64,000 bases of DNA from Prado023 sp963798745 (GTDB lineage: Bacteria > Actinomycetota > Actinomycetes > S36-B12 > CAIYMF01), in the NCBI GenBank assembly GCA_963798745.1, contig CAWCUF010000003.1, positions 558,001 to 622,000 of the forward strand. Direction: 5' to 3'. How positions within the stretch are numbered: the first letter of the stretch is position 1; each line of letters opens with the position of its first letter. Shown here piece by piece: positions 17,973 through 26,033 of the stretch. The translations under genes were made by a program, and so were the position numbers. The notes below the pieces were generated by a model that saw only the letters and a program-made list of their open reading frames with translations, had not been told where the DNA came from and made no database searches.

Positions 17973-18960
17973 GCAGCTCAGCCTCGCGCTGCGTCGACAG
18001 CAGTCCCCCGCGCGCCGCCCACCCCGCCGAGGGATCGGCCAGCCAGGCGAGCGTGTCACGGGCGCTCTCGGCCAGGGGCCGGGGACGCAGGCCTGCCGAG
18101 ATCGCCTTCGCCGGGTCCATGGCCAGGACGAACTCCGGCCGGTCCGAGCCGGTCCACAGCGGCAGCATCGTCGGAGTCACACCCTGCTCGGTCAGCCAGG
18201 CTGACCGCGCCCAGATCAACTCGGTGTCGGTTGGCGCCACCGCGGCGGCGACCTCGGTGAGCAGCTCTGCGAACGAGTACGGCGGCTCGGGGTCCACCAC
18301 GTGGAAGGTCCCCACGTCGCCGGCCTCGAGCAGGTCGACGGTGAAGCGGGCCAGGTCGCGGGCGTCGATGCTCTGGAACGGCGACTCCGGGTTGCCTGGA
18401 GCTAGTACCTGGCCTCCTCGAGCCAGCCGTTGGACCCAGTACGCGAAGCGTGCGGTCGGGTCCTTGGGCCCGATGATGTAGGTGGGCCGGATCACCAGCA
18501 GCTCACCGGCGTGGCGGCGCCGGGCCACGTGCTCGCAGCCGACCTTCAGGCCGCCGTAGTTGTGTGGCTCGATCGGCGGGGCGTGCGAGTGCGGCGAGTC
18601 CCCGTCAAGGCCCAGCGGCGCGACCAACGACGCCTGCTCGTCCAGGCCCGGCTCGGGAGCGTCGGCGTAGGCCGAGACCGTGGAGATCAGCGCATGCAGG
18701 CCCCCGCGATCGCCCAACGCGTCGGCCAGCGCAGCCACCTGCCGCGGCCAGTAGGCACACACATCGACCGTCGCCTCCCAGCGCCGACCAGCCAGCACGT
18801 CGAGATTCGCGTCCCTATCGGCGTGCAGGTGCTCGAAGTGCCGGGAGCCCTCACAACCCAGTCCGCGATGCAGGACGGTGACCTCATGGCCGGCCGCGAC
18901 GGCCGCATCCACCAGGTGCCAGCCGACGAACCGGGTCCCTCCGATCACCAGGATGCGCAT
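17950..18960 (-). CDS. NAD-dependent epimerase/dehydratase (extended SDR)
   Basis: The 336-residue protein begins with the Rossmann motif GGTRFVG (8-14) and has the NYGGLK motif (Y-x3-K type) near residue 138. It ends with a C-terminal substrate domain as in nucleotide-sugar epimerase-like SDRs. The exact substrate cannot be read from sequence. It starts 3 bp after the stop of the second ABC subunit, so it is the last gene of the exporter operon. Confidence 0.75.
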   Translation of the reverse strand: MRILVIGGTRFVGWHLVDAAVAAGHEVTVLHRGLGCEGSRHFEHLHADRDANLDVLAGRRWEATVDVCAYWPRQVAALADALGDRGGLHALISTVSAYADAPEPGLDEQASLVAPLGLDGDSPHSHAPPIEPHNYGGLKVGCEHVARRRHAGELLVIRPTYIIGPKDPTARFAYWVQRLARGGQVLAPGNPESPFQSIDARDLARFTVDLLEAGDVGTFHVVDPEPPYSFAELLTEVAAAVAPTDTELIWARSAWLTEQGVTPTMLPLWTGSDRPEFVLAMDPAKAISAGLRPRPLAESARDTLAWLADPSAGWAARGGLLSTQREAELLSRWSVR

Positions 18961-18963
18961 GAG

Positions 18964-20955
18964 TCAGCCTTCCAGGGCGCCGGCGAACTGGGACTGGTAC
19001 AGCCGGGCGTAGGCACCGTCGCGCTCGATCAGGTCGGCGTGCGAGCCCTTCTCGACGATCGCCCCGGACTCCATGACCAGAATCGTGTCGGCGTCGCGGA
19101 TCGTGCTCAGCCGGTGGGCGATGATGAACGACGTGCGACCGTGGCGCAGGTTGGCCATCGCCTTCTGGACCAGCACCTCGGTGCGGGTGTCCACCGAGGA
19201 GGTGGCCTCGTCGAGGATCAGGATCGCCGGGTCGCTCAGGAACGCCCGGGCGATCGTGATGAGCTGCTTCTCGCCGGTCGACACGTTGGTGGCCTCGTCG
19301 TCGAGGATCGTTTCGTAGCCATCGGGCAGCGTGCGCACGAAGTGGTCGACGTAGGCCGCGTTCGCCGCGGCGAGCACCTGTTCGTCGGTGGCGTCCTGGG
19401 CTCCGTAGGCGATGTTGTCGCGGATCGTGCCACCGAACAACCAGGTGTCCTGGAGCACCATGCCGAACGAGCCGCGCAGGTCGTCGCGGGTCATCGTCAT
19501 CACGTCCATCCCATCCAGGGTGATGCGACCGGAGTCCACGTCGTAGAAACGCATCAGCAGGTTCACCAGCGTGGTCTTGCCCGCGCCGGTCGGGCCGACG
19601 ATCGCGCACGACTCGCCGACCTCCACGACCAGGTCCAGGCCCTCGATCAGCGGCTTGTCGGGCACGTACTGGAACGACACGTCGTCGAACTCGACCCGGC
19701 CGCGCACGGGCTCCGGGCGCTGCGGGTCGGCCGGGTCGCCGATCTCGTCCTGCGCGTCAAGGAACTCGAACACCCGCTCGGCTGACGCCACGCCGGACTG
19801 CATCAGGTTGACCACCGAGGCGATCTGCGTGATCGGCATCTGGAACTGCCGCGCGTACTGGATGAACGCCTGCACGTCACCGAGCGGCATCGAGCCCGAG
19901 GCCACCTGCAGCCCGCCGATCACCGAGATGAGCACGTAGTTCAGGTTGGAGATCAGGGTCATGGCTGGCTGGATGATCCCGGAGATGAACTGCGCCCGGA
20001 AGCTCGCGGCGTAGACCTTCTCGTTGAGCTCGTCGAACTCCTCGATGGCCTTGCCCGAGTGCCCGAACACCTTGACCAGGTCGTGGCCGGTGTACATCTG
20101 CTCCACGTGACCGTTGAGCGCCCCGGTCCACTCCCACTGGGCGCTGAACTGCTTCTGCGAGCGCTTGGCGATCACCATCGTGACGACGAAGGACAGCGGC
20201 ACGGTCAGCAGCGAGACGACGGCCAGCAGGGGCGACATCCAGAACATGATCCCGAGCACGCCCACGACGGTGAGCACCGAGGTGATCAACTGGGTGAGCA
20301 CCTGCTGGAGCGTGGTCGAGACGTTGTCGATGTCGTTGGTCACGCGCGAGAGCAGGTCCCCTCGGGCGTGGGAGTCGAAGTACTTCAGCGGCAGCCGGCC
20401 GATCTTCTCGTCGACCTCCTCGCGCAGGTCGTAGACCGTGGCCTGGGTGACCCCGGCCATGATGTAGGCACTGGCCCAGCTCAGCAGCGAGGACATCAGG
20501 TACAGGACCACCACCAGGGTCAGCAACTGGCCCAGAGCCGTGAAGTCCACGCCCTGCCCGGGCACGATGTCCATCGCCGAGAGCATGGCGGCCTGGTCGT
20601 CCTGGCCCTGCGCCTGCAGCCCGGCGGCCAGTTCGGGTACCGACGCGCCGGCCGGCAGCTGCGAGGAGATGAAGCCCTCGAACACCAGCGTGGTGGCATT
20701 GCCCAGCAGCTTCGGGCCGACCACCGCCAGGATCACGCTGCCCACCGTCATCGTGATCACTGCTGCGATCCGCCCCGCCTGCGGACGCAACCGTCCGGTC
20801 AGCCGCTTGGCGGTGCCCGCGAAGTCTGACGATTTCTGCGCCACGACGAACAGGCCGCCACCCGGCCCCCCGCCAGGTCCACCAGGTCGCGGGCCGGGCC
20901 CGCCCGGACCACCGGCACCCGGGCGCCGGCCCGCGGTCGCCGCACCGGCGCTCAC
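18964..20955 (-). CDS. ABC exporter subunit, TMD-NBD half-transporter (second of pair)
   Basis: The 663-residue half-transporter starts with a Gly/Pro-rich leader of about 30 residues, then six TM helices and an NBD with Walker A GPTGAGKTT and Walker B ILDEATSSVD (canonical Glu). The ABC signature is degenerate (VSTGEKQ instead of LSGGQ). GTG 20955 overlaps the stop of the upstream subunit (GTGA), implying coupled translation and a heterodimer. Pairs of this kind (BmrCD, LmrCD, TM287/288 type) export drugs or lipophilic compounds. The substrate is unknown. Confidence 0.9.
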   Translation of the reverse strand: MSAGAATAGRRPGAGGPGGPGPRPGGPGGGPGGGLFVVAQKSSDFAGTAKRLTGRLRPQAGRIAAVITMTVGSVILAVVGPKLLGNATTLVFEGFISSQLPAGASVPELAAGLQAQGQDDQAAMLSAMDIVPGQGVDFTALGQLLTLVVVLYLMSSLLSWASAYIMAGVTQATVYDLREEVDEKIGRLPLKYFDSHARGDLLSRVTNDIDNVSTTLQQVLTQLITSVLTVVGVLGIMFWMSPLLAVVSLLTVPLSFVVTMVIAKRSQKQFSAQWEWTGALNGHVEQMYTGHDLVKVFGHSGKAIEEFDELNEKVYAASFRAQFISGIIQPAMTLISNLNYVLISVIGGLQVASGSMPLGDVQAFIQYARQFQMPITQIASVVNLMQSGVASAERVFEFLDAQDEIGDPADPQRPEPVRGRVEFDDVSFQYVPDKPLIEGLDLVVEVGESCAIVGPTGAGKTTLVNLLMRFYDVDSGRITLDGMDVMTMTRDDLRGSFGMVLQDTWLFGGTIRDNIAYGAQDATDEQVLAAANAAYVDHFVRTLPDGYETILDDEATNVSTGEKQLITIARAFLSDPAILILDEATSSVDTRTEVLVQKAMANLRHGRTSFIIAHRLSTIRDADTILVMESGAIVEKGSHADLIERDGAYARLYQSQFAGALEG

Positions 20956-22685
20956 GCGGCCTCCTCCGCCGACAACTGCGAGAGCACGATCTCGGCATAG
21001 GTCGGGCAGTCGGCCATCAACTGATCGTGGGTGCCCACCCCCACGAGGTTGCCCTCGTCGAGGACCAGGATGCGTTCGGCGTGCCGGATGGTGGCCACCC
21101 GCTGGGCCACCACCAGCACGCACGAGGCTTGGGTGGGTTCGCGCAGGGCAGCGCGCAGCCGGGCGTCGGTGGCGTAGTCCAGGGCGGAGAACGAGTCGTC
21201 GAAGATGTAGACCGAGGGTTCGCGGACCAGGGCCCGGGCGATCGCCAGCCGCTGGCGCTGCCCGCCCGACACGTTGACCCCACCCTGCTCGATCGGTGCC
21301 TCCAGGCCCTCGGGAAGCGCCCGCACGAAGTCCGCGCCCTGGGCGATCTCCAGGGCGCGCCACATCTGCTCCTCGGTGGCCTGCGGGGCCCCGAAGCGCA
21401 GGTTGTCCGCGATCGTGCCGGCGAACAGGAAAGCCTTCTGCGGGATCAGGCCCATGCCGGCCCAGAGCGTGGCCCGCTCCCACTGCCGCACGTCCACGCC
21501 GTCGACGAGAACGGTCCCGGCCGTCACGTCGTAGAGCCGCGGCACCAGGTTGATCAGGGTGGACTTGCCCGATCCGGTCGACCCGATGATCGCCGTCGTC
21601 TGGCCGGGCAGGGCGGTGAACGAGATGCCGTGGAGCACCGGTTCGGTGGCCCCTGGGTAGCCGAAGTCGACATTGCGGAACTCCACCGTGCCACGCATCG
21701 CGAGCTGGCCGGGCTCGGGCACCTGCGGGTCGTGGATGTCCGGCTCCACGGCCAGCACCTCGTTGAGCCGCTCGGAGGAGGCCGCGGCGCGCGGCCACAT
21801 GACCAGCACCATCGTGGCCATCATCACCGACATGAGGATCTGCATCAGGTAGGCCAGGAACGCCATCAGGTTGCCGACCGGCATGTCCCCCGACGCGATC
21901 CGCTGCCCGCCGAACCACACGACCGCCACGCTTGAGAGGTTCATGATCAGCATGAGCACCGGCATCATGAGCGCGAACAGCCGGTTGACGCTCAGCGTGG
22001 TCTGCGTCAGGTCTGCGTTGGCCTCGGCGAAGCGGGCCTCCTCATGCTCGGTGCGCACGAAGGCACGGATCACCCGGATGCCGGTGAGGTTCTCGCGCAG
22101 GACGAGGTTGATCTTGTCGATCTTGGCCTGCATGGCCCGGAACAGTGGTACCGCGCGGACCATCACAAGCCCGATGACGACCACCATGATCGGCACGATC
22201 ACCAGCAGCAGCAGTGACAGCGGACCGTCCTGGCGGTAGGCCATGAGCACCCCACCGATCGCCATGAGCGGCGCGGTGACCATCATCGTCAGCGCCATCT
22301 GCATGAACATCTGGACCTGCTGGACGTCGTTGGTGTTGCGCGTGATCAGCGTCGGCGCGCCGAACGTGTTCATCTCCCGCAACGAGAACCGCTGCACCGC
22401 GCGGAACGTCCGGGCGCGCATGTCCCGGCCGACCGACATCGACGTCCGCGAGGCGTAGTAGAGCCCCACGATGGCGGTGACGAGGACGAGCACGGAGACC
22501 ACCAGCATCCAGGCACCGACCCGCACGATGTAGCCGGTGTCGCCCGTGGCCACACCGTTGTTGATGATGTCGGCGTTCAGCTCGGGCAGGTAGAGCGTGC
22601 CCAGGACCTGGACGACGAGCAGGCCGATGACCAGCGCCAGCGCGCGCCGGTAGGGAGTCAGTTGGAAGCGCAGCAGGCCGATCAC
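20952..22685 (-). CDS. ABC exporter subunit, TMD-NBD half-transporter (first of pair)
   Basis: The 577-residue protein has six TM helices and an NBD with Walker A GSTGSGKST and signature VSGGQRQR. Its Walker B ends IFDDSFSALD, so the catalytic Glu is Asp. With the degenerate signature of its partner this makes one ATP site non-canonical, as expected for a heterodimeric exporter. GTG 22685 starts the operon of exporter A, exporter B and SDR. The 131-bp upstream gap holds short GGGGCGTGCGCT repeats but no clear promoter. Confidence 0.9.
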   Translation of the reverse strand: MIGLLRFQLTPYRRALALVIGLLVVQVLGTLYLPELNADIINNGVATGDTGYIVRVGAWMLVVSVLVLVTAIVGLYYASRTSMSVGRDMRARTFRAVQRFSLREMNTFGAPTLITRNTNDVQQVQMFMQMALTMMVTAPLMAIGGVLMAYRQDGPLSLLLLVIVPIMVVVIGLVMVRAVPLFRAMQAKIDKINLVLRENLTGIRVIRAFVRTEHEEARFAEANADLTQTTLSVNRLFALMMPVLMLIMNLSSVAVVWFGGQRIASGDMPVGNLMAFLAYLMQILMSVMMATMVLVMWPRAAASSERLNEVLAVEPDIHDPQVPEPGQLAMRGTVEFRNVDFGYPGATEPVLHGISFTALPGQTTAIIGSTGSGKSTLINLVPRLYDVTAGTVLVDGVDVRQWERATLWAGMGLIPQKAFLFAGTIADNLRFGAPQATEEQMWRALEIAQGADFVRALPEGLEAPIEQGGVNVSGGQRQRLAIARALVREPSVYIFDDSFSALDYATDARLRAALREPTQASCVLVVAQRVATIRHAERILVLDEGNLVGVGTHDQLMADCPTYAEIVLSQLSAEEAA

Positions 22686-22816
22686 TGGCGCAGACTACGC
22701 CCGCCCGGATGCGCGCGTGCCGTGGCAGGGAGGTGGGCGGGGCGTGCGCTGGGGCGTGCGCTGGGGCGTTGGCGCTGGAGGGAGGTTGGCCGTGCATGGC
22801 AGTGGGCCGGCGCAGG

Positions 22817-23797
22817 TCACCAGCGGTTGCGGGCCTCCTCGGCCCAGCCCACCAGCCCGTCGACCCGGACACGTTGGTCAGCCTCGTCGAGCACCCACCC
22901 GGTGAAGCGCCCGAAGCACTGGTGGATCTGGGAGGCGACCACCAGGGCGTTGGTGCGCTCGGCGCGTTCATGGAACGGCGCGAAGGTGACACCGACACGT
23001 GGGCCGCTGATCCGCCACGGGGCCAGCCAGTCGGTGGGGTCATAGCCCCACCGCAGGTCGTCATGGATCCGGTGCATGCGCCCGTCGACGAACACGGCGT
23101 TCTCCGTGCTGCCGGTGCCGTCGGTCCACTTCCCGCCCAGCTGCAGGCCGACCCGACGGCCCGTGACGGCCCCGAACCCAGCGGCCCAGTTCCAGGTCAT
23201 CGAGTAGGGCCAACGACCCCGACCGTGATCGAGCACCGCGAACGATCCGTCGTCGGTGTCGAAGGGCAGCTCCTCCCCGGCCAGACGCAGCACGCCCGAG
23301 ACCGAGCGACCCACATCCTTGACCGTGTACTGGAAGAGCCGCTGCGACCAGGGCACCACCACCCCGAGGCTCTCGCCCCCAGGACCCACCGAGGCGCTGA
23401 GCTCGACCTGCGGTGCACGCACCGCGATCCGCACGCCGGCCGCGGAGCTGGTGAACGTCAGCGCCAGCTCTCCGGCGGTGCCCCGCGCGCTTCCCACACC
23501 GCTGCGATCAGTGAGCTGCACGTGCCGGGCCAGCGGATCCAGCGCGGTGTGCATCACCTCCTGGTCGCTGCGCCGATCCAGCACGTAGACCGAGATCAGG
23601 CCGAGGTAGTCCAGCGAGGAGATGGTCAGGCCGATGATCGCGTGCGGGGTGACGATGCCCCAGTACTCCCAGCGCTTGGTGCGACCCCAGCCGCGCAGGT
23701 TGGCGGTGTGCAGCGGCTGGCGGGTCCAGCCGACCGCGGACGGATTGAGTCGGCCGTTCGGGCGGCACAGCGGCACGGGCGCGGTGATCTCGGCCAT
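22817..23797 (-). CDS. DUF2804 family protein
   Basis: The 326-residue protein has the Trp-rich features of DUF2804: RTKRWEYWG near the N-terminus, DLGRGRWPY-like DHGRGRWPY, the MTWNWAAGFG core and a closing FGRFTGWV. It has no signal peptide or TM helix. The fold is thought to be a beta-rich lipocalin-like structure, but the function is not established. ATG 23797 is chosen over a GC-rich upstream extension. Confidence 0.8.
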   Translation of the reverse strand: MAEITAPVPLCRPNGRLNPSAVGWTRQPLHTANLRGWGRTKRWEYWGIVTPHAIIGLTISSLDYLGLISVYVLDRRSDQEVMHTALDPLARHVQLTDRSGVGSARGTAGELALTFTSSAAGVRIAVRAPQVELSASVGPGGESLGVVVPWSQRLFQYTVKDVGRSVSGVLRLAGEELPFDTDDGSFAVLDHGRGRWPYSMTWNWAAGFGAVTGRRVGLQLGGKWTDGTGSTENAVFVDGRMHRIHDDLRWGYDPTDWLAPWRISGPRVGVTFAPFHERAERTNALVVASQIHQCFGRFTGWVLDEADQRVRVDGLVGWAEEARNRW

Positions 23798-24054
23798 GGC
23801 TGGCAGCGTATCGGTGGGCGCCCGACGGTGGTGCCGGCCGGGCATGGCCGGGCCGTAGCGCGCCCGGCTGGGCTGCGCCCGCCCCAGCGCACGAATCTGG
23901 AGACCTGTGGGCCCAAGACGAGCAACAAGTCACCAGGTTCGGGAGCCGGGGGGCAAGGGGCCCGGGCGCGGGGTGGCAGGTGCCACCTGCCAGGCGGCGC
24001 CCTGGTGCTGCCGCGACGCTGGCGCTGGGCAGGCATGGGGCGGACACTGGGGGC

Positions 24055-24279
24055 ATGTGCCGCAGCATCCAGACCCTGCGCCCCCCGTTCCACGCCGACC
24101 CGACGCCGGAGGAGATCCGGGCTGCCGCGCTGCAGTACGTGCGAAAGATCAGCGGCTTCCGGACCCCCGCGGCGCACAATGCCGCCGCGTTCGACGCCGC
24201 TGTCGAAGCCGTCCGGGCCGCGACCGAGCAGTTGCTGGCCGACCTGGTGGTCCGCGGAAGCGCCCCAGCACGGCAATGA
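24055..24279 (+). CDS. DUF2277 small protein
   Basis: This 74-residue protein begins MCRSIQTLRPPF and contains EEIRAAALQYVRKISGF, the invariant core of DUF2277, and ends with a short helical tail. The family is widespread in actinobacteria and proteobacteria and has no known function. Its stop overlaps the start of the next gene (ATGA), so the two are translationally coupled. Confidence 0.85.
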   Translation: MCRSIQTLRPPFHADPTPEEIRAAALQYVRKISGFRTPAAHNAAAFDAAVEAVRAATEQLLADLVVRGSAPARQ

Positions 24280-25697
24280 TCCGAACCCGGCGCCTGCGGC
24301 CCGCGATGCTTCTCGCGGCACTGGGCGCCGTGCTGGCGCTGGGCCCGGCGCCGGTGGCCCGGGCCTCGCTGATCGGGTCGCTGTCGGGCACCGTCACCGG
24401 GGCAGGCCAACCACTGGCACAGGTGTGGGTGGTCGTGACTCCGGTGCACGAGGACGGCGCTGCCGCTGGGAATCCGACCCGCGTCCTGACTGATTCGACC
24501 GGGCGCTATGAGTTGCCCGAGGTCTACTGGCAGGCCGTGAAGGTGCAGGCACGGGCACCGGCGCTCGGCGAGTTCGTCGACACCTACTGGCCAGATGCCT
24601 ACTCGTTGGGACAGGCCGGGATCGTGGAGATCTCGAGCTGGCCCGTGACGGCCGACATCGACCTGCCCCGCGGGGGCTCCGTGCAGGGGACGGTTGTCGA
24701 CCGGGCGACCGGCGCTGCTGTGCCGGATGTCCGGGTCTCGGCCTGGATGGTGGATGCGCGCACGGCGGGCCCGGTGGGTGGCCAGGAGCCAGTCGGCGAG
24801 CCGGACGGCTTTCGCCTGGGCCGGCTGCCACCGGTCCCCCTGCGGATCGCGGTGCACCTGCCCGCCGACAGCGAGCTGCTCGAGCCGGCATTCGACCTGA
24901 CCTTCCCGCACGAGACGCTGCGCATCGACGGGGCCCGGCAGACCACAGATCTGGTGATCGCCCTGCTCCCGGGAGCCGAGATCCGCGGCATGGTGCGTGA
25001 CGATATCGGCCAGGTCGTGGCCGGGGCGGAGGTGCAGATCACCAGGTGCCGACCGGCCTGCCCACCCCATGCGTTCACCGACGACGCCGGGCGCTACCGG
25101 ATCCGGGCGATCCCACCCGGTGACGACCTGCGCGTCTTCACGTCCGGCGGCCCGACCCTGCTCCCGCAGTGGTTCGCCGACGCCGAGACGGTGTTCACGG
25201 CCACGCCGTTCACGCTGGCGTCCGGCGAGGTGCGCCCCGAGGTCGACTTCACGCTCACGCGCGGCAGCTTCGCCACGGTGCGGGTCCTGGCGGGCGACAC
25301 CGGAGCCCCCCTGGTGGGCGCGATCGTCTCGATGGTGGGCCAGTCCGACCTCTACAACCGACACCTGGGCTACGGCTCGACGGAGGACCCCAGCGCCCAA
25401 CGCGTCGGCCCGGCGCCGCCAGGTGCGTACGTGCTCAGCGTGCGACCCGGGGTCAGCAATCCTGAGTACCTGCCCGTGGCGCCCTACGCAGACCCGGTCC
25501 TTGCCCCGGACGGCGTCCTGCAGCTGGCCGGTGGACAGACCCGCGACATCGTGGTCCGGCTCCCATCCCGCAGCGGGGCCGGCGCTCCTCGGCCCAGGGG
25601 CGTGGGCGAGTCCGAGCCAACCAGCGACTCACATCCCTGGCCAGGACTCGCCGCCGGCTTCCTTGCGGCCCCGCCCTGGCCACCAGATTCCGGCTGA
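24276..25697 (+). CDS. Secreted protein with carboxypeptidase-regulatory/Ig-like repeats
   Basis: The 473-residue protein has a signal peptide (hydrophobic 11-25, likely cleavage after ARA near residue 30). The mature part is a string of carboxypeptidase-D regulatory-like beta-sandwich repeats, recognisable by TDSTGRYELPEV, G-x-V-x-DxxTGAAVPDVRVSA and TDDAGRYRIRAIPPG at roughly 100-residue spacing. Such modules are surface adhesion or spacer domains. The DPxR-poor, Pro-rich C-terminus has no LPXTG anchor, so it is probably released. Its start overlaps the DUF2277 stop. Confidence 0.75.
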   Translation: MIRTRRLRPAMLLAALGAVLALGPAPVARASLIGSLSGTVTGAGQPLAQVWVVVTPVHEDGAAAGNPTRVLTDSTGRYELPEVYWQAVKVQARAPALGEFVDTYWPDAYSLGQAGIVEISSWPVTADIDLPRGGSVQGTVVDRATGAAVPDVRVSAWMVDARTAGPVGGQEPVGEPDGFRLGRLPPVPLRIAVHLPADSELLEPAFDLTFPHETLRIDGARQTTDLVIALLPGAEIRGMVRDDIGQVVAGAEVQITRCRPACPPHAFTDDAGRYRIRAIPPGDDLRVFTSGGPTLLPQWFADAETVFTATPFTLASGEVRPEVDFTLTRGSFATVRVLAGDTGAPLVGAIVSMVGQSDLYNRHLGYGSTEDPSAQRVGPAPPGAYVLSVRPGVSNPEYLPVAPYADPVLAPDGVLQLAGGQTRDIVVRLPSRSGAGAPRPRGVGESEPTSDSHPWPGLAAGFLAAPPWPPDSG

Positions 25698-25701
25698 CCC
25701 C

Positions 25702-25730
25702 TTGATCCTAATACCCCCAAGGGGTATGCT
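25702..25730 (+). promoter_or_regulatory. csoR-copA promoter with overlapping CsoR operator
   Basis: A -35 TTGATC (25702-25707), 17-bp spacer and -10 TATGCT (25725-25730) place the transcription start at the A of the csoR ATG (25737), so the message is leaderless. The perfect dyad ATACCCC-CAA-GGGGTAT (25711-25727) fills the spacer and overlaps the -10, exactly where a repressor would block RNA polymerase. This is the classic layout of a CsoR-autoregulated copper operon. Confidence 0.75.
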
Positions 25731-25736
25731 CTCAGC

Positions 25737-26033
25737 ATGACCGACATCAGTGCGCCCGGATATGCAGACAACCGCGCCGACATCCTGCGCCGCTTGCGCC
25801 GGATCGAGGGTCAGGTGCGCGGCGTGCACCGGATGGTCGAGGAGGACACCTACTGCATCGACATCCTCACCCAGGTCTCGGCCGCCACGAAGGCGCTGGA
25901 CTCCGTGGCCCTGCTGATGCTCGACGACCACCTCTCGCACTGCGTGGCACACGCCATCTCCGAGGGCGGCACCAGCGCGGACGACAAGCTGCGTGAAGCC
26001 TCCGCGGCCATCGCGAGATTGGTGCGCTCATGA
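25737..26033 (+). CDS. csoR: Copper-sensing transcriptional repressor CsoR
   Basis: This 98-residue all-helical regulator has the Cu(I) ligands Cys40, His65 and Cys69, with the same spacing as C36-H61-C65 of Mycobacterium tuberculosis CsoR, and the RRLRRIEGQVRG DNA-contact helix. Apo-CsoR represses and Cu(I) binding releases the operator. It probably controls itself, copA (start overlaps its stop by 4 bp) and the PCu(A)C lipoprotein gene at 16.5-17.1 kb. The ATG at 25737 is the likely +1 of transcription. Confidence 0.95.
   Translation: MTDISAPGYADNRADILRRLRRIEGQVRGVHRMVEEDTYCIDILTQVSAATKALDSVALLMLDDHLSHCVAHAISEGGTSADDKLREASAAIARLVRS

Noticed and set aside
22686..22816. Small regulatory RNA or riboswitch before the ABC operon
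   Set aside because: Only short GGGGCGTGCGCT repeats are present, without conserved riboswitch motifs.
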